The position numbers and the translations under genes are program-made. A DNA stretch of 64,000 nucleotides, taken from contig NZ_CP075691.1 of the NCBI RefSeq assembly GCF_020026305.1, positions 7,254,001 through 7,318,000 of the forward strand, read 5' to 3'. The stretch comes from Streptomyces sp. 135. Lineage in GTDB: Bacteria > Actinomycetota > Actinomycetes > Streptomycetales > Streptomycetaceae. The notes below the pieces were generated by a model. That model made no database searches and was not told the DNA's origin. It saw only the letters and a program-made list of their open reading frames with translations. This document shows, in pieces, positions 33,998 to 43,169 of the stretch; positions within the stretch are counted from its first letter, which is position 1; the number at the start of each line of letters is the position of its first letter.

Positions 33998-35816
33998 ATG
34001 CGGACCCAAGTGATGCGGAAGCGAGCCGAGCGGTCGGGTGCCGCCCCTCACGGGCCCACCCTCAGGGCCGGTCTCGCCCGGCTCGGCGCGCTCCTCGCCG
34101 TCGTCGCCACCGTGGGCCTGCTGCCCTGGCTCTCCGGCAAGGACCCGGCGCTGAGCGTGCTGCGGGCCAGGTCGGCCGAACAGGAGCCCACCGCCGAGGC
34201 GTTGGGCGCCGTCCGTCGTGACCTCGGCTTGGACGCCGGTCCGCTCGCGCTGCTCGGCGGCTGGGCGGGCGACCTCGCGCGCGGGGACCTCGGCACGTCC
34301 TGGGTCTCCGGTGCCGACGTGCTGCCCTCGGTGCTGTCCGGGCTCGGCGTCTCGCTCACGCTCATGGCCGCCTCGCTCGCGGTGGCGGCGCTCGTCGCCA
34401 GCGCGCTGTGCACGGCCACCCTGGTGCGGGGCGCCCGCGGAACGCTGCGCGGCGGGGGCGGCGCGGGCGGGGCGATGCTCGCCGCAGTCCCCGAATTCCT
34501 GCTCGGCACCGTCCTGCTGATCGCCTTCGGCGTGTGGTGGGGCCTGCTGCCCGTCTCCGGCTGGCGCGGCCCCGAACACCTCGTGCTGCCCGCCCTCGCG
34601 ATGGGCATCCCCGCGGGCGGGCTGCTCGGCAGGCTCGTGGACGACGCGCTGCCCGCCGTCTTCCGCGAACGCTGGACCGATGTGTGGCGGGCCTCCGGGG
34701 TGAGCAGGACCCGGGTCGTCGCCGCGGCGCTGCGGCGCGCCCTGCCCGCTCTCGTGCCGCAGGTCGGCCTGGTCGTGGTCGGTCTCACCGGCGGCGCGGT
34801 CGCCGTCGAGACCGTCTTCGCCGTGCCCGGCCTCGGTCGCACCGCGCTGGGCGCCGCCAAGTCCCAGGACCTGCCGCTGCTCCAGGGCTCCGTCCTCGCG
34901 CTGCTGCTGCTCGCCCTGACGGCGGGCGGCTGCGCGGCCCTGGTCCGGCTGCGGCTGTTCGGCGCCGCGCTCAAGGGCGGCGCGCTGACGCTGCCCGCGC
35001 CGCCGCCCGGCCGCGTACGGGCATGGGTGCCCGCCACGCTCGGCGCCGTGCTCGCGCTGGTCATCGGGGCGGGACTGCTGCGCGACCCCTACACGGTCGA
35101 CACCGCCCTGCGCCTCGCCGGGCCGTCCGCCGCGCACCCCCTGGGCACGGACGGGCTCGGCCGTGATGTGCTCGCCCGGCTCGGGCACGGCGCCGCGAGC
35201 ACCGTCGGCGTGGCGCTCGGCGTGTGCGCCGTCTCCTTCCTCCTCGCCCTCGCGATCGGGTTCCTGCCGAACGCCGGGGCCGGTCTCGCCGACATCGCCA
35301 ACGCACTGCCGCCCGTCATCGCAGGCGTGCTCGTCGCCGCCCTCACCGGGCCGAGCACCTTCGGCGCGTCCCTCGCGGTCGCGCTCATCTCCTGGCCGCC
35401 GCTCGCCGCGCACGCGGCCGCGCTGGTCCAAGAGGTGCGCGCGAGCGCCCACTTGACCGCCCTGCGCGCGGTCGGGGCGGGCCCCGCGTGGATCCTGGCG
35501 CGGCACGTGCTGCCGGCGGTGGCGGGGCCCGTCGCCCGGCACGCGGTGCTGCGCCTGCCCGGCGTCGCCCTCGCGCTCGCCGCGCTCGGCTTCCTCGGCC
35601 TCGGCGCGCGGCCGCCCGCCCCGAGTGGGGTCTGCTGCTCGACGAGTCGCGGCTGTACGTGGAGAGGGCGCCGCTCGCCGCCCTCGCCCGGCGGCGGCGC
35701 TCGCACTCCTCGCGGGCCTCGCGGTGACGCTGGCGGGGCTGCGGCCCCAGGCGCGCCGGGCGGTGCGGGGCGATGCCGCCCAGGGGCCCGTCAACGCCGT
35801 GTACGGGGCACGTTGA
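33998..35816 (+). pseudogene. Fused DppB-DppC-type ABC permease with two 3' frameshifts
   Basis: One frame covers two Opp/Nik-type permease halves in a single chain. A DppB-like half comes first (about residues 20-325, EAA region WRASGVSRTRVVAAALRRA), then a DppC-like half (about 345-545, AHPLGTDGLGRDVLARL and LRAVGAGPAWILARHVLPA). After ARPPAP (about 35620) the natural continuation EWGLLLDESRLYVERAP is in another frame. After ALA (about 35690) the final helix and C-terminus move to the third frame, ending at a TGA that overlaps the next ATG. Each shift matches loss of one C in a C run. The fusion itself looks native; the 3' end is broken or mis-sequenced. Confidence 0.75.
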
Positions 35817-37104
35817 TGACGACGACTCACGAAACCATGCCGCCGGTGCTGTCCGTGCGCGACCTGAGGGTGACCGTCGGCGCGGTGCCCGCCGTGCGGG
35901 GCGTCTCCTTCGACGTACCCGCGGGGCAGGTGACCGCCCTGGTCGGCGAGTCGGGTGCGGGCAAGTCCCTGACCGCCAGGGCTGTCCTGGGCCTGGCGCC
36001 GCACGGTGCCCGGATCCTCGGCAGCGTCCGTCTCGACGGCGAGGAGATCGCCGGGGCGGGACCGGCCGTGTACCGGAGGCTGTGGGGGCGTCGCGTCGCG
36101 TACGTCCCGCAGGACGCGCTCGCCGTCCTCAGCCCCGTGCACCCGGTCGGCGACCAACTGGCCGCCGCCGTACGCTCCGTGGCCCGCGTGCCCCGCGCCG
36201 AGGCGCGGGCCAGGGCGGTCGCCGCGCTGGACGCCGTCGGCATCGCGGACGCCGCGCGCCGCGCCCGCGCCCTGCCGCACGAGTTCTCCGGCGGCATGCG
36301 GCAGCGCGCCGTGATCGCCATGGCCCTGATCAACGGCCCCCGCCTGATCGTCGCCGACGAGCCGACCACCGCGCTCGACCCGCGGGTACGGGAACAGGTC
36401 CTCGACGCCCTGACCCGCTCCCGCGAGGCCACGGGCGCGGCGCTGCTCCTGATCACCCACGACCTGCCCCTCGCGACGGCACACGCGGACCACGCGGTGG
36501 TGCTGTACGCAGGCCGAGTCACCGAGACGGGCCCCGCACGCCAGATCTTCACCGCGCCGGGCTCGCCCTACACGGCGGGCTTGGTGGCGTCGCTGCCGCC
36601 GGGGTGGGGCGCGGGCGCCACCGGGGTGGAGGGAGGCTTCGACGGCCGGAAGCCGGGTGCCCCCGCCTCGGCCCCGGCTGGCGGCGCCGCCGCCGCAGGC
36701 CCCGGCGACCGCGTGGCTGGTGGCTCGGCGCGTGGGTCCGACCCGGCTGGAGGCCCCGCCCCAGGGGCCCGGCGCCCGGGGCGGGCGGTGCGGCGGCCGG
36801 TGCCGCCGATGTGGGCGCAGGCCCAGCCTCCGTGCCGCTGCCCAGGGATCCCGCAGGTCCGCGGCGCGACCGGTGGCTGCCCGCCATCGCGGGGGCGCCG
36901 CCCTCCCCGTTCGAGGTCCCCGCGGGGTGCGCCTTCGCGTCTCGTTGTCCGATGGCGGTCGGGCTGTGCCGGGAAGTGGAACCGCCGCTGGAGGACACCG
37001 GGGGCGGGCGGCTCGTCGCCTGTCACCGGGGGTCGGAACTGCCCGTGCCCGCCACCACCCTCTTCCTCGGCCCCACACAACCCCCCGGAGAGCCCCTCTC
37101 GTGA
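35816..37104 (+). pseudogene. Opp/Nik-type ABC ATPase (DppD-like) with a frameshift before its C-terminal zinc/cysteine region
   Basis: The ATG overlaps the permease stop. The nucleotide-binding domain is complete: Walker A GESGAGKS, signature FSGGMRQR and Walker B LIVADEPTTALDP (about residues 1-265). The characteristic C-terminal oligopeptide-transporter region (VPAGCAFASRCPMAVGLC) is in the frame one base back, ending at 37104. A single lost base in the GC-rich linker between about 36650 and 36780 explains this. Without correction the frame reads on through the next genes. The ATPase core could still work. The downstream ATPase GTG overlaps the corrected stop, which supports 37104 as the native end. 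Confidence 0.75.
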
Positions 37105-37862
37105 AACCGTTGCTCGACGTCACCGATCTCGTCGTCCGGCACGGCGACCGCACCGTCGTCGACCGTGTCTCCTTCCGCGTCGACGCGGGGGAGACGCTCG
37201 CGCTCATCGGCGAGTCGGGGGCCGGGAAATCGTCCACCGCCCTCGCCGTCCTCGGGCTGCTGCGGCCCGAGCCCGGCAGCAGTGTGCGTTTCGACGGGCG
37301 GGAGACGGTCGGCCTGTCGGGGCGTCAGATGCGAGGGCTACGGGCTCAGTTCCAGCCCGTCTTCCAGGATCCTTACAGCTGCCTCGCCCCGCGCAAGACC
37401 ATCGGCGACACCATCACCGAGCCGCTGCGCGTGCACCGCAGACCCGTCGCCGGGCGCGCCGCCGAGCTGATGGAGCTCGTAGGGCTGGACCCCGCCCTCG
37501 CGGACCGGCTGCCGCACGAGCTGTCCGGCGGGCAGTGCCAGCGCGTCGGGATCGCCCGCGCGCTCGCCCTCGGGCCCCGGCTCCTCGTCCTCGACGAACC
37601 GGTCTCCGCCCTCGACCCCTCCGTGCGCTCCGGCATCGTCAACCTCCTCACCGGCCTCCAGGACCGGCTCGGCCTCGGCTACCTCTTCATCTGCCACGAC
37701 CTGCCCCTCGTACGGCACATCGCGCACCGCGTCGCCGTCATGGCCCCGGGCGGCCGCGTCGTCGAGACCGCCACGGCACACGCACTCTTCACCGCGCCCC
37801 AGGACCCGTACACCCGAGACCTGCTCGCCGTCGCCGTCCACCACGCCCGCCCGACAGTCTGA
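37101..37862 (+). CDS. Opp/Nik-type ABC ATPase (DppF-like)
   Basis: The 253-residue ATPase is intact. It shows Walker A GESGAGKSS, the Q-loop in FQPVFQDPYSCLAPR, signature LSGGQCQR and Walker B LLVLDEPVSALDP. The GTG start overlaps the corrected stop of the preceding ATPase (GTGA). It would pair with that ATPase to energise the fused permease. The Zur box at the head of the operon suggests uptake of a metal-chelate complex. Confidence 0.9.
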   Translation: MKPLLDVTDLVVRHGDRTVVDRVSFRVDAGETLALIGESGAGKSSTALAVLGLLRPEPGSSVRFDGRETVGLSGRQMRGLRAQFQPVFQDPYSCLAPRKTIGDTITEPLRVHRRPVAGRAAELMELVGLDPALADRLPHELSGGQCQRVGIARALALGPRLLVLDEPVSALDPSVRSGIVNLLTGLQDRLGLGYLFICHDLPLVRHIAHRVAVMAPGGRVVETATAHALFTAPQDPYTRDLLAVAVHHARPTV

Positions 37863-37873
37863 GTCCGCCCCGC

Positions 37874-39121
37874 ATGTCTGCTGCCGCCACCTCCGAACGC
37901 CCACGCCCACGCCGTCCCCGCGTACGCGTCCGCGTCCGCCTCCTGCGGACGCTGCCCGCCCTCCCCAAGCTCCTCGTCGTCACCCAATGCGCGTTCAACA
38001 TCGGTTTCTTCGCGGTCCTGCCCTACCTCGCCGACCACCTCAGCGGCGCCCTCGGCCTCGCGGGCTGGCTCGTGGGCCTCATCCTCGGCCTGCGCACCTT
38101 CAGCCAACAGGGGCTCTTCGTCGTCGGCGGCGCGCTCACCGACCGCTACGGGCCGCGTCCCGTCGTCCTCGCCGGCTGCGTCCTGCGCGTCGCAGGCCTC
38201 GGCTGGCTGGCCTTCGCCGAAGCCACCTGGTCGGTGATCGGCGCGGTGCTGCTCGTCGGGTTCGCGGCGGCGCTGTTCTCGCCCGCCGTCGAGACCGAGA
38301 TCGCCCGCCAGGCGGTACGCCATGAGGAGGCGACCGGCGTCGAACGCACCCGCGTGCTCGGCCTGTTCTCCGCGGGCGGCCAGGCCGGCGCCCTGCTCGG
38401 CCCCGTCATCGGCGCGGCGCTCCTCGCGGGCGGCTTCCGCGCCGCGTGCCTCGCGGGCGCGGCGGTGTTCGCCGTGATCCTCGCCGCGCACTGGCGCCTG
38501 ATGCCGGACACACGGGCCGACGCGACCGCCACCGCCCCGTCCAGCCCCTCGCTCCGGGACGGCGTACGCCAACTGGTCCGCAACCGCGCCTTCCTCGCCC
38601 TCTGTCTCGCCTACAGCACCTACCTCCTCGCGTACAACCAGCTCTACCTCGCCCTGCCCGCCGAGCTGGACCGGGCCCTCGGCTCACAGGCCGCCCTCGG
38701 CTGGCTCTTCGCCCTGTCGTCCGCCCTGGTCGTGGCGGCCCAATTGCCCTTGTCGCGCGCGGTGTCGGCCCGGCTGTCCCATCGGGCGGCGCTGCGCTGC
38801 GGCCTCGCGCTGATCGCCGCGGCCTTCGCTGGGGCGGGGGCGCTGCTGCCGGTGGGCGGCATCGTTCCCGCGCTGACGTTCGTCGTGCTGCTCACCTCGG
38901 GGCAGATGCTGGTGGTCCCGGCCGCCCGCGCCTGGCTGCCCGACCTGGTGGAGGACCGCAGGCTCGGCTTCTTCACCGGCGCGCTGTCCTCGCTGTCGGG
39001 CGTGGTCGTGCTGGCGGGCGGCGCGCCGGTGGGCGCGCTCCTTGAGCGGGGCGGGGCGCTGCCGTGGCTGGCACTCGCGGCGGTGCCCCTGGCGGGCCTC
39101 GCGGTGGTGCCGCGCAAGTGA
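37874..39121 (+). CDS. MFS transporter linked to the Zur-box ABC operon (CntE-like position)
   Basis: The 415-residue membrane protein has about 12 transmembrane segments and an MFS loop motif (GGALTDRYGPRPV), with a basic proline-rich N-terminus. It follows the second ATPase by 11 bp and is intact. In staphylococcal cnt operons an MFS protein (CntE) exports the metallophore that the ABC system re-imports; the gene order here matches, so chelator export is inferred. Drug or sugar efflux remain possible. Confidence 0.82.
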   Translation: MSAAATSERPRPRRPRVRVRVRLLRTLPALPKLLVVTQCAFNIGFFAVLPYLADHLSGALGLAGWLVGLILGLRTFSQQGLFVVGGALTDRYGPRPVVLAGCVLRVAGLGWLAFAEATWSVIGAVLLVGFAAALFSPAVETEIARQAVRHEEATGVERTRVLGLFSAGGQAGALLGPVIGAALLAGGFRAACLAGAAVFAVILAAHWRLMPDTRADATATAPSSPSLRDGVRQLVRNRAFLALCLAYSTYLLAYNQLYLALPAELDRALGSQAALGWLFALSSALVVAAQLPLSRAVSARLSHRAALRCGLALIAAAFAGAGALLPVGGIVPALTFVVLLTSGQMLVVPAARAWLPDLVEDRRLGFFTGALSSLSGVVVLAGGAPVGALLERGGALPWLALAAVPLAGLAVVPRK

Positions 39122-39146
39122 CGCGACGCGGCGGGTGCGGGCCTCG

Positions 39147-40391
39147 TCACCCGCCCAGTACGTCCCGCACGAACGCGTTGCGGAACGTCCCCGCCGGGTC
39201 CAGCCGGGCGGCCAGCTCCGCGAAGTCCTTCAACTGCGGGTAGCGGGCGTGGAGTTCGCCCGGCGACACGGCGAAGACCTTGCCCCAGTGCGGGCGGGGC
39301 GCGAACGGCGCCAGGGCGTCTTCGACAGCGGTGACGACGGGCAGTACGGCCGCCGTGTCCGGGCTCCAGGTGAAGTGGAACGCCACCGTGTCCCGCCCGT
39401 GCGCCGGACTCAGCCACTGGGTGTCCGCCGCCACCGTACGGACCTCGCACACCTGGAGGACGGGCGCGATGGTGGTCCGGATCGCGTCCAGCGCGTCCAG
39501 GGCGGCCGCAGCGTGCTCGCGCGGCAGCAGGTACTCCGACTGGAGCTCGTCGCCGTTGCTCGGCGTGAACCCCGCGCGGAAGTGCGGCAGCCGCTCGTGC
39601 CACGGCCCCGGCGCGCCGAGCTGGGGCGTGCAGCGGCTCGCGGGCATGCCCGGCACGGGATGCGCGGGCTCGGTGGCGGGCGCGGCCCAGGGGAAGGCGA
39701 CCGGCGCGCCCCGCAGCTGCTTGAGCCACACCTGCGTGAAGCGCGGCCCCCGCCAGTCCGTGAAGAGGCTCACGCTGTACGCCGCCGCGCTCACCGCCGC
39801 GAAGTCCAGTTCCGCCAGGGGCAGTCCGGTGAAGACGTGCTGGGTCATCTCGAAGGCGGGCGTCACGTCGAGCGTGAGCGAGGTGACCGCGCCGAGGGCG
39901 CCGAGCGCGACCACGGCGCCGTCGAAGCCGGCGTCGCCGCGGCGCAGGGCGAGGGAGTCGCCGTCCGCCGTGACCAGGTCGACGGCGCGGACCTGCGAGG
40001 ACAGCGGCGGGTTCGCGTCGCCCGAACCGTGCGTGCCGGTGGCGACCGACCCCGCCACCGAGATATGGGGCAGCGACGCCATGTTGGGCAGCGCGAGGCC
40101 TTGCGTGTGGAGGCGGCGCGCCAGCTCGGCGTAGCGTACGCCGCCGGCCACGCGGACCGTGCGCGCCGCCGTGTCGATGTCGACGGAGGGCGGCAGCGCG
40201 GCGAGCGAGACCAGCGCGGCCCCGTCCGCGTCCGGGTCGATGTCGGCTATGCGGTTGAACGAGTGCCCGCTGCCCAGGATCCGGACCTGGCGGCTGCGCG
40301 CGATCAGCGCGCGCAGCGCGTCGGTGGAGCCGGGGCGGTGCACCTCGTCCGCCGAGAACGTGATGTTCCCCGCCCAGTTGGTCACGGTCAT
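39147..40391 (-). CDS. aldO: Alditol oxidase
   Basis: The 414-residue protein closely resembles Streptomyces coelicolor AldO across its length: the start TVTNWAGNI, LPNMASLPHISVAGSVATGT, SVSLFTDWR and the end RPHWGKVF. H43 in LGSGHSFN is the expected covalent FAD attachment site. AldO oxidises xylitol, sorbitol and related alditols to aldoses with release of hydrogen peroxide. It diverges from the sugar-acid MFS gene, and the IclR-type operator between them may affect both. This gene marks the return to sugar metabolism after the metal operon. Confidence 0.94.
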   Translation of the reverse strand: MTVTNWAGNITFSADEVHRPGSTDALRALIARSRQVRILGSGHSFNRIADIDPDADGAALVSLAALPPSVDIDTAARTVRVAGGVRYAELARRLHTQGLALPNMASLPHISVAGSVATGTHGSGDANPPLSSQVRAVDLVTADGDSLALRRGDAGFDGAVVALGALGAVTSLTLDVTPAFEMTQHVFTGLPLAELDFAAVSAAAYSVSLFTDWRGPRFTQVWLKQLRGAPVAFPWAAPATEPAHPVPGMPASRCTPQLGAPGPWHERLPHFRAGFTPSNGDELQSEYLLPREHAAAALDALDAIRTTIAPVLQVCEVRTVAADTQWLSPAHGRDTVAFHFTWSPDTAAVLPVVTAVEDALAPFAPRPHWGKVFAVSPGELHARYPQLKDFAELAARLDPAGTFRNAFVRDVLGG

Positions 40392-40508
40392 CTGTCCCGT
40401 CCGCCTTTCGTCGCGCTGTCCTCACGAAGCCGCAGGCCTCGTCGGAGCCACAGGGTGGCACGTCCGTCCCGCGCGGCGGCGCCTCCCGCAGAAGTCCGTC
40501 CCGACCCG

Positions 40509-40578
40509 TTGACCTCCTCGTAACGCGCCCTTACCGTTTCGGCGTTCGACATAGCAGATGTCGTCCGAAATACCGAAC
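40509..40578 (+). promoter_or_regulatory. Promoter and IclR-type operator of the MFS-GH43 operon
   Basis: TTGACC (40509-40514) and TACCGT (40532-40537) are 17 bp apart. An inverted repeat CGACAT-N5-ATGTCG (40547-40563) and the operator GTCCGAAATACCGAAC (40563-40578) follow. The operator is 49 bp before the MFS ATG. Confidence 0.78.
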
Positions 40579-40627
40579 CGCACCGAGCCATACCGAACCA
40601 TTCGAACCACCGGAGGGGCGCGCACGC

Positions 40628-41995
40628 ATGGACCGCGGAGTCCTGGACCACGGAGCCGACGGCGACGCCACCCTGCGCGCCGCCCTGCGCAAGACCGCGT
40701 GGCGGCTGCTGCCGTTCCTCGGCCTGCTGTATGTGATCGCCTACATCGACCGCTCCAACGTCGGCTTCGCCAAACTGGAGCTCCAGGCCGAACTGGGCGT
40801 CAGCGCCACCGCGTTCACACTGGGGCAGGTCTTCTTCTTCACCGCCTACGCGATCTTCGAGGTGCCCAGCAACCTCATGCTGCACCGCGCGGGCGCCCAC
40901 CGCTGGATCGCGCGGATCCTGTTCACCTGGGGCCTGGTGACCGTCGCGACCATGCTCGCGCACACCACCTGGCAGTTCTACCTCGCCAGGTTCGCGCTCG
41001 GCGCGGCCGAGGCGGGCTTCTTCCCCGGGGTCCTGTACTACCTCTCCCAGTGGTTCCCGGGCAGCACCCGCGGGCCCGCCATCGGGGCGTTCATGCTCGC
41101 AGCGCCCCTCTCCTTCATCCTCGGCAACCCGCTCATGGGCCTGCTGATGGACCTCGACGGCGCGTGGGGGCTCGACGGCTGGCAGTGGGTCTTCCTCATC
41201 ACCGGCGTCCCCGCGGTGCTCGTCGCGCCGCTCGTCCTGGTGCTGCTGCCGAGCGGCCCCGGGCGCGTGCGCTGGCTCGCCCCCGAGGAGCGGCGGGCCC
41301 TCGTCGAGGCGCTCGCGGCCGACCGCGCGACGGCGGGGGAGCAGCCGCACCGCACCCTCGCCGTCCTGCGCGACCGGCGGGTGCTCGTGGCGGCGCTGTT
41401 CTTCCTGGCGTTCCCGCTGTCCACGTACGGGCTCTCGTTCTGGCTGCCGACCATCATCGACGGCTTCGGTGAGCTGACGACCACCGAGGTCGGCCTCGTC
41501 TCCGCGATCCCCTACGTGTGTGTCGCCGCCGGACTCGTCGTCGTACCGCGGCTCGTGGCGCGCCGCGACACCCCGTACACCTGGATCGCGGCCATGCTCG
41601 GCCTGGCCGTCGCCGGGTTCACCGTCGCCGCCCTCTTCGGCTCGCCCGTCGTCCAGATGCTCGGGCTGTGCGCCGCCGCCGTCGGCGGCTACGCCGCACA
41701 GCCCGCCTTCTGGGCGCTCATCCCACGCTTCCTCACCGGCGCGGCGGCGGCCGCGGGCATCGCCGCCGTCAACGCCGTCGGCAACCTCGGCGGCGGCTTC
41801 GGTCCCCTCGGCATCGCCGCCGTCGTCGACTCGACCGGCAGCGCGCTGACCGGCCTCCTGTTCCTGCTCGCCGTCGCCCTGCTCGGTCTCGTCGCCGTGC
41901 CGCTGCTGCGCCGCGCGCTCGGCGGCGGCGGGCCCGGCCCCGGCACGACCGCAGATCCGTCCAGCTCCACCACTCCGGAAAGGCAGACCACATGA
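40628..41995 (+). CDS. MFS transporter of the anion:cation symporter (sugar-acid) family
   Basis: The 455-residue protein has 12 transmembrane segments and ACS/phthalate-permease family features (LLYVIAYIDRSNVGFAKL near the start, FEVPSNLMLHRAGAHRWIAR). Members usually import sugar acids such as galactonate, glucarate or tartrate. Its operator and its place beside an enolase-family dehydratase regulon suggest an aldonate such as L-arabinonate, by inference. GGAGG precedes the ATG. Its stop overlaps the GH43 start (ATGA). Confidence 0.88.
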   Translation: MDRGVLDHGADGDATLRAALRKTAWRLLPFLGLLYVIAYIDRSNVGFAKLELQAELGVSATAFTLGQVFFFTAYAIFEVPSNLMLHRAGAHRWIARILFTWGLVTVATMLAHTTWQFYLARFALGAAEAGFFPGVLYYLSQWFPGSTRGPAIGAFMLAAPLSFILGNPLMGLLMDLDGAWGLDGWQWVFLITGVPAVLVAPLVLVLLPSGPGRVRWLAPEERRALVEALAADRATAGEQPHRTLAVLRDRRVLVAALFFLAFPLSTYGLSFWLPTIIDGFGELTTTEVGLVSAIPYVCVAAGLVVVPRLVARRDTPYTWIAAMLGLAVAGFTVAALFGSPVVQMLGLCAAAVGGYAAQPAFWALIPRFLTGAAAAAGIAAVNAVGNLGGGFGPLGIAAVVDSTGSALTGLLFLLAVALLGLVAVPLLRRALGGGGPGPGTTADPSSSTTPERQTT

Positions 41996-43107
41996 ACAAC
42001 GGCCATGAACTCCCGAGCCGCAGAGTACTGTTGAAGGGCTCGCTGGCCGCCACGGCCGCGGCGGCGGGCACCCTGACCGTGGCCCGGGGCAGCGCCCATG
42101 CGGCCGCCCCCTCGGCAGCCGCCGCGCCCGCAGCGGCCAAGGCCACCCGCCCCGTCAACCCCCTCGTCCCGAACCGCGCCGACCCCCACATCCACCGCCA
42201 CCGCGACGGCCGCTACTACTTCACCGCCACCGCCCCCGAGTACGACCGCATCATCCTGCGCCGCTCCCGCACCCTGCACGGCATCGCCACCGCCGAGGAG
42301 TCCGTCGTATGGCGGCGCCACACCAGCGGTGAGATGGCCGCGCACATCTGGGCGCCGGAGATCCACCACATCGACGGCAAGTGGTACATCTACTTCGCCG
42401 CAGCGCCCGCCCACGACGTGTGGAAGATCCGCATGTGGGTCCTGGAGAACTCCCACCGCGACCCGTTCAAGGGCACCTGGGTGGAGAAGGGGCAGCTCAC
42501 CACGGCCTGGGACACCTTCTCGCTCGACGCGACCACCTTCACGTACCAGGGATCGCGCTACCTGTCGTGGGCGCAGCACGAGCCCGGCATGGACAACAAC
42601 ACCGGCGTCTTCCTCTCCAGGATGGCGAACCCCTGGACGCTGACCGGCCCCCAGGTCCGGCTCACCACACCCGAGTACGACTGGGAGTGCGTCGGCTTCA
42701 AGGTGAACGAGGGCGCCTCGTTCCTCCAGCGCAACGGACGCGTCTTCATGACGTACTCGGCGAGCGCCACCGACGCCAATTACTGCATGGGCCTGCTCAC
42801 CGCCGAGGCCGGCTGCGACCTGATGGACCCGAGGTCCTGGACCAAGTCGCCGCGGCCGGTCTTCACCAGCAACGACAGGACCAAGCAGTACGGCCCCGGC
42901 CACAACTCCTTCACCGTCGCCGAGGACGGCCGCACCGACGTCCTCGTCTACCACGCCCGCCAGTACGAGGACATCGTCGGCGACCCGCTGAACGACCCGA
43001 ACCGGCACACCCGCGTCCAGCGCCTCGGCTGGAAGGCGGACGGCACCCCGGACTTCGGCGTCCCCGTGGCGGACGGGCCGGTACCGGTCCTCGAAGGCCC
43101 GAGGTAA
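41992..43107 (+). CDS. Secreted GH43 exo-alpha-L-arabinofuranosidase (GH43_26-like)
   Basis: The 371-residue protein has a Tat signal (SRRVLLKGSLAATAAA, cleavage near AHA) and a GH43 propeller. The catalytic acids are in NRADPHIHRH, FSLDATTFT and ECVGFKVNEG. The PVNPLVPNRADPH motif and overall pattern resemble Streptomyces exo-1,5-arabinofuranosidases of subfamily 26. It would release arabinose from linear arabinan outside the cell. The start codon overlaps the MFS stop, which couples a sugar-acid transporter with an arabinan enzyme. Confidence 0.9.
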   Translation: MNNGHELPSRRVLLKGSLAATAAAAGTLTVARGSAHAAAPSAAAAPAAAKATRPVNPLVPNRADPHIHRHRDGRYYFTATAPEYDRIILRRSRTLHGIATAEESVVWRRHTSGEMAAHIWAPEIHHIDGKWYIYFAAAPAHDVWKIRMWVLENSHRDPFKGTWVEKGQLTTAWDTFSLDATTFTYQGSRYLSWAQHEPGMDNNTGVFLSRMANPWTLTGPQVRLTTPEYDWECVGFKVNEGASFLQRNGRVFMTYSASATDANYCMGLLTAEAGCDLMDPRSWTKSPRPVFTSNDRTKQYGPGHNSFTVAEDGRTDVLVYHARQYEDIVGDPLNDPNRHTRVQRLGWKADGTPDFGVPVADGPVPVLEGPR

Positions 43108-43112
43108 GCCGA

Positions 43113-43138
43113 TCGCCCCGCCCTCAGGGGCGGGGCGA
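43113..43138. terminator. Bidirectional hairpin terminator
   Basis: An 11-bp perfect stem (43113-43123 with 43128-43138) and 4-base loop lies between the converging GH43 and galM genes. Confidence 0.85.
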
Positions 43139-43169
43139 AGCCCTTCTCCGCGGAAGCTCCCAGCTCCCC

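Noticed and set aside
33404..37237. A 1277-codon minus-strand frame opposite the Cnt-like operon
   Set aside because: The translation is low-complexity Arg/Ala/Gly/Pro with no domain, an antisense shadow of well-supported plus-strand genes.
33998..39121. A single open frame of 1707 codons spanning permease, ATPases and MFS
   Set aside because: Only parts of it read as protein families; between them it is a wrong-frame shadow of the second ATPase and of the ends of the permease and first ATPase. It is open by high-GC chance and frameshifts, not a giant fusion.
40547..40563. Inverted repeat CGACAT-N5-ATGTCG as a separate operator
   Set aside because: It occurs once, so it is recorded only as part of the MFS promoter region.
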